A program made the translations under genes and the position numbers. Below are positions 57,600 through 64,000 of a stretch of 64,000 bases of DNA, in pieces. The stretch is from assembly GCA_940337035.1 (NCBI GenBank), contig CALNHX010003573.1, positions 62,001-126,000 on the forward strand, given 5' to 3'. The first letter of the stretch is position 1; each line of letters starts with the position of its first letter. Source of the stretch: Agriotes lineatus. Its lineage: Eukaryota > Arthropoda > Insecta > Coleoptera > Elateridae. A model generated the notes under the pieces. That model was given only the letters and a program-made list of their open reading frames with translations, was not told where the DNA came from and searched no databases.

Positions 57600-59020
57600 A
57601 ATTAATACTTGTAGCAACTGCTAGAAGACATTAGTTATTGTTTTGTGTAGTTGACTAATCAACACAAAGGAAACACGAGGTAAGAAATTTATAGGTTAGG
57701 TTATGTAGCGTAAGCATCGAAGACGCTTTTACACTATGCTAAAATGTACGGCTCTTTTGCTTGGGTGCTTGGCAGCATTCAACGACGAGATATGACTATC
57801 AAAGAAATTTGACTTCCGTTTGAATCTGGCTGCGTAATATTAAAAAACACAAGAAATAGGCATAATAAATAATTGTTTTCTGTGATAATATCGCTATTAA
57901 AAGTTAAGGGAAGTTTGTTTACAAAAACCCGAAAATAGAAATGGTGGAATGCAACTATGGTACTTTTAGTCGTGTAAACACGGCCTTTCGGTTTATGCAT
58001 TATTATAGGGGTATGATGATGATTATAGGGGTATGATGATGATAGCATAATTTTAAAATAAACTGTTGTGAGTGCTAAATTCTCACCAATTAAATCAACT
58101 TATACAATGATAAGAATAAAAATATGCATTTTTTAAATGTACAATCTAATCTCATTCTCCTAATTAGTTCATCAAATAAGTAACTGTTTAAAAACTTCAT
58201 TTAAACGTCTCAAGAAGTTAGATTTTCAATGCTAACGAAACCCGCATAAAAATAAATTTGATTGAACCATTTATTAATAGTTAATTTCTAAACAAAAAAT
58301 TAAAATATGTAATATTATGTGTGTTTGCGTTATTCTTTATTCACCAATAAAAATGATTATTTTGAGTTCAATATTTGTAATTGTTTTTACTTTATAATAT
58401 ACAGTGTGTCCGCGGATTGGGTTCACATAAAATGTAAATGACAAAACATTTTCGAGATGTTAATATTCTAGGAATCGTTCCTGCTTGTTCTCAAACCAAG
58501 ATTTTGAGAAAGGTAATCAAATTAATTAATATACAGGGTGTTTTTAGAATCAATTTAAAAAAAAATTCCAAGAGTAAACTACCTTTATTAGAAGAGGTAA
58601 CAAAAAAAGTATTAAGAAAAGTTGTTTAGAATTAAGAGTAATGGCAGACTCAATTTTCAGACAAATCGGCCACTCTTCATCGGAACTCTCTGAACTACTT
58701 GTAAACATTTTTTTAAAAACTTATTATCGACTTGTAACCTGCACGCCTCTGAACGCCGCTTGCAAATAAACTCACGTCGAACTGCCGCGCTTAGTATGAA
58801 TACCTACTAGTCTAAAAACCGCCCAGAATCCGCGTCGCTACCAAACCGCTGCCGCGCCGCTACCGCCAGTCTGAATAGACCTTAAAATTCGCTTCTAAAG
58901 GCGGAGTTCGAATTCTCAGGCATGCGCACTAGACGCTTTATACTCAGAGTGAGAATATGTCGGCGCCGTAACGTCTTCGGCCGTTTTCAGGCCCTACTAG
59001 CAATATATGTATAATACATA
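57600..59020. other. upstream region of the THAP-Helitron locus, otherwise empty
   Basis: No TATA or terminal motif I can support. Two ATATACAG(T/G)GTGT motifs (58,400 and 58,531), similar to TIR starts of Tc1/mariner-type elements, have no clear partners nearby. A GC-rich patch at 58,740-58,990 is unassigned. A perfect 21-bp palindrome ATATATGTATAATACATATAT lies at ~59,003-59,023. Confidence 0.35.
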
Positions 59021-59023
59021 TAT

Positions 59024-59486
59024 GGTAAGTCTACACATTACCCTTTTTCTGTGACCTCAGAAATAACAAAACATAGCGTTTAACACGTATGTCTTACATT
59101 ACAGTTAAATTCAAAAAGATCATTTAGATCACAGGTAGTAGACTTTAGAAAGAATTTGACATATACCTAACCTTTAATGTAAGGGATGCTCTAAATAGCA
59201 CATTATTCAAACCAAGGCATTTTTGACTTATGTAATTCGACGTTTCTCCTCTTTGAAGAAGTCCCTAACGCTTAAAATAAGATTTTAGGCGTGCTCGCTT
59301 GCTTGTTGTTGCGCGTTATTTTACGGCCATTTTGGACAAATGTCACATTGACAGTATTATAAAACAAGGCATATTTAAAGCGGACCTGACTAAAAACTGC
59401 AGATTTTTTGTTTCGTCCAATTCCTTATAGTTAAATAAAGAGAGAATATTGTTACGTCACAGCAAAAGGGTAATGTGTAGACCTTA
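59024..59486. mobile_element. TIR element, ~460 bp
   Basis: GGTAAGTCTACACATTACCC then TTTTTCTGTGAC (from 59,024) is repeated in inverse at 59,453-59,485. The interior is noncoding. Target duplication not obvious. Confidence 0.75.
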
Positions 59487-59496
59487 GCAAGCGATA

Positions 59497-59827
59497 GGAG
59501 CGACTAAATAGAGGACTAGGTTTTATTTAGTCTCGTCGGAGACTCGAACACTGTTTTGTCTCACTCTAACACGTTATGCCACAATTATATCGGGCGCTGT
59601 CCCACTCATTGTGTTTGAAATTTCAAAGCATTTAACTTGGAAATTGGCCCACAACGTTTTTTGTACAAAAGGATAAATTTAGGTTATTTGCAGATTTAAG
59701 ATTTGTGTGTACTTAGCACAAAAATGCTTGTGTAATGTAGAAAAATGTGTGTATGACCGTAAAAAACCCTTCAGCAGCACCAGCTAACTTCACGTAAGAC
59801 TAAAACCTAGTCCTCTGTTTAGCCGCG
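59497..59827. mobile_element. TIR element, 331 bp, flanked by a 13-bp direct repeat
   Basis: Ends GCGACTAAATAGAGGACTAG...TTTTA and inverse (CGGCTAAACAGAGGACTAGG). TTAGCAAGCGATA occurs at 59,484-59,496 and 59,828-59,840. Thirteen bp is longer than usual for a DNA transposon target duplication, so the class is unclear. Confidence 0.7.
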
Positions 59828-60540
59828 TTAGCAAGCGATATTAAATTATGACATATCTGTCAAAATGACAATCATTTTTTTAGTGGAAGAAAAGAACTAA
59901 AAATCTATGTACCAACATTATTAAAACTAGGGACCCTGTAGGAATGCAACTTATCCCCTAGAAAGTTGACCTTGAAAATTATTATAGAAAAAAAATGTAC
60001 TTTACATGAATATCCTGTTGTGGCACACCTTCTTCATAAGAGTAGTTCTTTTGAATTCCATTTGACCATAGAAATATACGTAGTATTTGTATATCTATGC
60101 ATTTGACGTAATTCATCTGTCAGCAAAGGTAGGATTTGGGCTCCTGGGGTCAATATAGGGAATACATATGAACTACCGATTCGAGAGCTAGTAACGTAAG
60201 AGGGAGGCTACACAATTCAGAACCGCTTGAGCAGCTTCAACTTAAAGTAAACTACACAAATACATTAACAATTGCAAGTCGAATTATAGTATTAGCAGAG
60301 ACAAATATTTTGGGCATTTATACAACAATACCAAGAATATGCACAAAGCATAAAATGCGTAATTCAGGTGTCATACAACGTCATTACCTCCTAGAAATAA
60401 AAACTATTATTTTTAATATGTGTAATATAACGCTTATTGTCTATTCATTTTTATTGTATTAAAATAATTATTATTATAAACAATAAATTAATTAAATAAT
60501 TTAAGAAATCAGTTTTTTATTTTTCTCTCTTCGATTTTTT

Positions 60541-61225
60541 TCTAGGTCAAGGAAGAAGCACTAACACGTTTCCCAAGCGCGCCGGCCGAAAAACTACGGC
60601 AGGCATCGTCGGCGTCCACTTCTGCTCGAATTTACTAGTACGGTTTGGGATCTTGGGGTTAACTCATATTTTTGCAATAAATTAAGATAGCACCTTGAAA
60701 TTTTGCACAAGCCATCTGGGGGCGGTACTCTAACAAACGAGTCCGGTTTGGAAGCCCTACGCCGCTCCGAAGGAGCGGCGTCGCGGCGCTAAAATCGGAT
60801 TTTTTTCCTCGTGAAATTTTTTTACGAAATTACTTATTTAGGTCAAGGATAAGGTACTAACACGTTTCCCAAGCGGGCCGGCCGAAAAACGACGGCAGGC
60901 GCCGTCGGCGTCCAATTTTGCTTGAATTTAGTAGTGCGATTTGGGATACTGGGGTTGGCCCAGATTTTTGCAATAAATTAATATAGCACCTTGAAATTTT
61001 GCACAAGCCATCTGGGGGCGGTCCTCTAACAAACGAGTTCGGTTTGGAAGCCCTACGCCGCTCCCAAGGAGCGGCGTCGCGGCGCTAAAATCGAAATTTT
61101 TTCCTCGAGAAATTTTTTCACGAAATTACATATCTAGGTCAAGGATAACGTACTAACACGTTTTCCAAGCGGGCCGGTCTAAAAACGACTGCAGGCGCCC
61201 TCGGCGTTTAATTTTGCTCCTGGTG
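60541..61225 (+). repeat. 296-bp GC-rich satellite, 2.3 copies
   Basis: AGGTCAAGGA recurs at about 60,544, 60,840 and 61,136, an exact 296-bp period, with close identity between units. Each unit carries the perfect hairpin ACGCCGCTCC-(3 nt)-GGAGCGGCGT and a GGCCGGCCGAAAAAC/GGCAGGCGCCGTCGGCG block. Much higher GC than its surroundings. 59,841-60,540 is AT-rich and empty. Confidence 0.95.
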
Positions 61226-62769
61226 AATTAGAAAAAAATTGCATCGATCATTCTCAGGTACCAGATGGCGAAGATGATGTGACTTTCATACTATCTCAAA
61301 TAGGATATAGGAATCTTTTCCTTTTTCGGTTTTTTACGTCTACCAAAAATTTATTTTTGATTATACTATACTTGTACTATGTGATGTTATTACCATGGAA
61401 CTATATATTATTACTTTTTTGAAGTGTTTTTTCGTTTTATGTGTTACCTATCAGAATTTATTACATTTTTTTTAAATGCCTGTGTTGTATTATATCAAGT
61501 TATATACTTTTTTAATAAAAATATTTTTTCTGAGTATTAAAGTTTACCTAGATAAAACCATTGTCTTTAATTAAAGATAAACAAAAAAGCCAAGCAAAAG
61601 AAAGCAAGTAAATATCATACCGAGCATTGATTGTAATTATCGTACGTACGTTTTGTCTATTATTATTTGCCCTTCGATACACTTAAGAAATTCCACCATC
61701 GGAGCGGCCATGTCGTCATATCGACCAATCGCAGCCTAAATACAGTCTTCTGGCGTAATTTTAGATTTGCAAGAACCGTATTTTAAAAAATCAGAACTTG
61801 GTAGCGCTTCATTTAAGGCAAAAGGCATTGAAGGCAAGACCAATTTTAAAATGTGGTATTTTTAACCCTTGTCCACAAAATTAGCTAGTCATAGGAAATC
61901 ATAAATGTAGGGTTACCAACACTGTCATTTTGACTTCGGGGTTTTCAATAAAATACTTTCAGTTAATTAAAGGTTCATAAAAACTCAAAAAACTCCAGAG
62001 CGGAAGTCATTGGTAGAAATAGACAAGAATTACGCTATGTGTAAATTTACTTCCCCAGTAAACTAACAGGCAAATAAACAAAAGCGTATCGAAATTTGTA
62101 TACTAATGAATAAAATGTCATAAGCATTAACGTTTTGATGCACGTTTGTTTACTTTAACAATGAATTAAAGTTAACCTGTACGGATTTATTAGCCGAATT
62201 AAGTTATTTTGCGTTTATTTATAATACACAAATCTACTGTATAAATTAATTTATTCTTAAAGTAAATTTTATTTAGGAAATAAAAAGTTTTATAATACCA
62301 AGCATTAGAGTATATAAATATAGGGTGTCCCATAATGTTCTGCTGTTTTTACAGAGCGCTGGTTTGGCAACGTTGTATAGTAGCCTCCTAATTCGGTGTT
62401 CTCCAGTTATAGTGGAGTTGCTTAATTCGAATTTTCTAAGAATCGTTCAGATTGTGATACATACTAACCTGAAATTGGGTGAGCATAGACAGATTTTTGA
62501 GACGAACAAAATGGAATATAGTGCCACTCAAAAAAAAACTTGGTTCGGCCGTTATAACCTCAAAATCGTCAGAAATCGACATTATCTCGAAAACGGCGAA
62601 TTGTATTAACATTTTTGTTATTACACAAATTAAAGTAAACTAAATTTTATTTTTAATAAAAATACCTAAATACATTTTTTAAGCTTTATTTAACTAAATA
62701 TTTCTACTTTTGTAATTTTTTTAGAAAATAGCAAGGAAAGGAATGCCTAAAAATTAAAATAAAGTTATG
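61226..62769. other. no supported gene
   Basis: AT-rich. TATAGGGTGTCCCATAATG at ~62,319 resembles the TIR start of the 14.4-kb mariner-type element, and the following 94-codon frame (62,325-62,609) shows no domain; possibly a solo end. Confidence 0.35.
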
Positions 62770-63210
62770 CTGAAATACAAAGTCACAGCCTCCTATTCGA
62801 ATTTTTACTCCTTTTTGGAAAATTTTGTATGTAAGTACATGAAACATTTTCATAAAAATTTGAAATAAAATTGTAGGCTTTAATTGAGAATTTTTTCATA
62901 TGTAAATTATTATTAGTAAAGCATTTGCCTTGTTAAAAAGAATATTTGCGAAATTCTAAAGTTCTGTTAAATATCGTTGCAACAAATATGAACTGGAAGG
63001 TTACATAAAAAATATAAATCCAAGTAAATTTTACAAATATGCTTCAAGTTGCTAAAAGCTATTTAAAAGTTATGTGGTTGTGGCTACTTTAAGTACACAT
63101 AAAATCAGAATAATAAAAATATGTATCACACGGGGCAATACAAAATTTTCCAAAAAAGAATAAAAATTCGAATAGGAGGCGCTGACTTTGTATTTTTGAG
63201 CATATCTTTG
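62770..63210. mobile_element. inverted-repeat element
   Basis: AAATACAAAGTCACAGCCTC, then CTATTCGAATTTTTACTC and TTTTTGGAAAATTTTGTAT (62,785-62,830) recur in inverse at 63,138-63,205. Spacer ~310 bp, AT-rich, noncoding. Full ends not resolved. Confidence 0.75.
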
Positions 63211-63540
63211 GTTCTAAACAACTTTTATCAATAAAATTTGGCCATATTTTTTGAAATAAGGTAACTTTATTCTTGAACGAATTTAATATTTTTTGTCCTG
63301 CCCTGTATGCTGTTTGACTTGGAGCCATTATAAATGCATTTGATATGGTTATCGAACGTGCGCTAACTTTTGGAGGTATTTACATTTCGGTTGTACAACT
63401 AATAAAAAAATATCCCATTTGTTGCACACTTAATGGACCACACTGTATATTGCGGATGTATTTCCTTTTCTTGCATAGCTTCCCACAATTTAGTTATAGG
63501 GATACTAGCATTACATTTAAGACTGAAAATTAAGAAACGC

Positions 63541-63622
63541 TTGTTTAAAACATACTTATTTAAAACATAGGGCTTTGTTTTAAACACGTTTTAAACATTT
63601 GTTTAAAACAATTTGTTTTAAA
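63541..63622. repeat. cluster of GTTTAAAAC/GTTTTAAAC motifs
   Basis: Six to seven copies of a nearly palindromic 8-9-mer (GTTTAAAAC or GTTTTAAAC) within ~80 bp, at 10-20 bp spacing and in both orientations. Could be slippage. The remainder to 64,000 is featureless AT-rich DNA, apart from ACACCCTGTACA at ~63,690, another TIR-like end. Confidence 0.5.
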
Positions 63623-64000
63623 TTTGCCAACCTTGCTTAGAATTGATTAAGGCATTACCCCTTAAAGTTTGTCTGCGTACTTAATTAACACCCTGTACAT
63701 TATGGATTCGCGATAACAACAATCTGCAGTATGAAAATTAATCTGAAAAAGCTAAAAAGAGAAATCTCAACTATTTTTCTTCCTGAAATATAAAAAATTT
63801 TAACCTCAGCTGCTAAATTTTAAGGACAACTTTGTATTTGAACTGAAAAATATTCAAATTTGTTAGTATTAGCTGAAGGCTTACAACTTAGCTCACGGAT
63901 AATGCTCTACTTTTTTTATACGTATACTGTTTTTTTGTGTAATGACAAAGATGTAAAGGACCTGTTGAATGAAAACAAAAAACTAAGATTGGATTTTAAT

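Noticed and set aside
58531..63698. a single 5-kb element bounded by ACAGGGTGTT ends
   Set aside because: Both ends share only about 10 bp, and the interval contains unrelated elements and a satellite; more likely independent element ends.

Overview
The window reads as AT-rich intergenic or intronic DNA from an animal, most likely an insect. Reasons: compact GT-AG introns, several tRNA-derived and one 5S-derived SINE, RTE-like LINE fragments, mariner, pogo and hAT relics, a Helitron-type helicase, and the short palindromic and microsatellite-bearing repeats common in insect genomes. I found no prokaryotic operon, no intact rRNA or functional tRNA gene, no CRISPR array, and no host gene I can name. 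Almost every stretch I could interpret is a mobile element, mostly broken and often nested.

Layout. 0.2-0.9 kb: mariner-like transposase relic (+). 1.6-2.6 kb: GC-rich, decayed minus-strand reading frame with a 22-residue tandem repeat (66-bp minisatellite). 2.6-8.3 kb: mostly featureless. 8.3-8.6 kb: 5S rRNA-derived SINE (-). 10.7-11.9 kb: two LINE 3' reading-frame fragments (+), then a hairpin with hammerhead-like core motifs. 14.4-15.1 kb: mariner-type TIR element. 15.3-16.3 kb: microsatellite repeat, SINE, coding-like patch. 19-21 kb: microsatellite repeat, second mariner relic, SINE. 24.3-25.7 kb: tRNA-Asp-like sequence and a hairpin-ended repeat. 26.8-30 kb: direct duplication, two palindromic elements, a TIR MITE and a hAT transposase relic. 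31-37.6 kb: SINEs, LINE endonuclease relic, a foldback element with motif-array arms, two MITEs and a pogo/Tigger relic. 37.8-38.9 kb: coding-like patches including one plausible exon. 40.9-44.1 kb: decayed RTE-like LINE with nested repeats. 47.3-47.8 kb: palindrome and hAT-type MITE. 48.7-53.7 kb: nested inverted-repeat composite containing an 82-bp minisatellite, a tandem SINE array and a 1.4-kb foldback. 54.3-57.6 kb: the most structured locus. 59-61.2 kb: two TIR elements and a 296-bp satellite. 62.7-63.6 kb: inverted repeat and motif cluster.

The standout is 54,455-57,591 on the minus strand. A THAP zinc finger is split across exon 1 and downstream exons. Six consecutive downstream exons all begin in phase 0 with the codons for Arg-His-Phe-Glu, so each could supply the final His of the C2CH finger. 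The last of these exons runs into a Helitron-type N-terminal zinc-binding region, and beyond it lies a Pif1/Helitron helicase with a clean 166-bp intron. The HUH (Rep) nuclease that normally joins these two parts is missing, so as read the element is internally deleted. A recent 390-bp tandem duplication enlarged the exon array and created a chimeric exon.

Limits: all homology calls come from motif recognition by eye. Boundaries of decayed elements are approximate, and family names below superfamily level are tentative.
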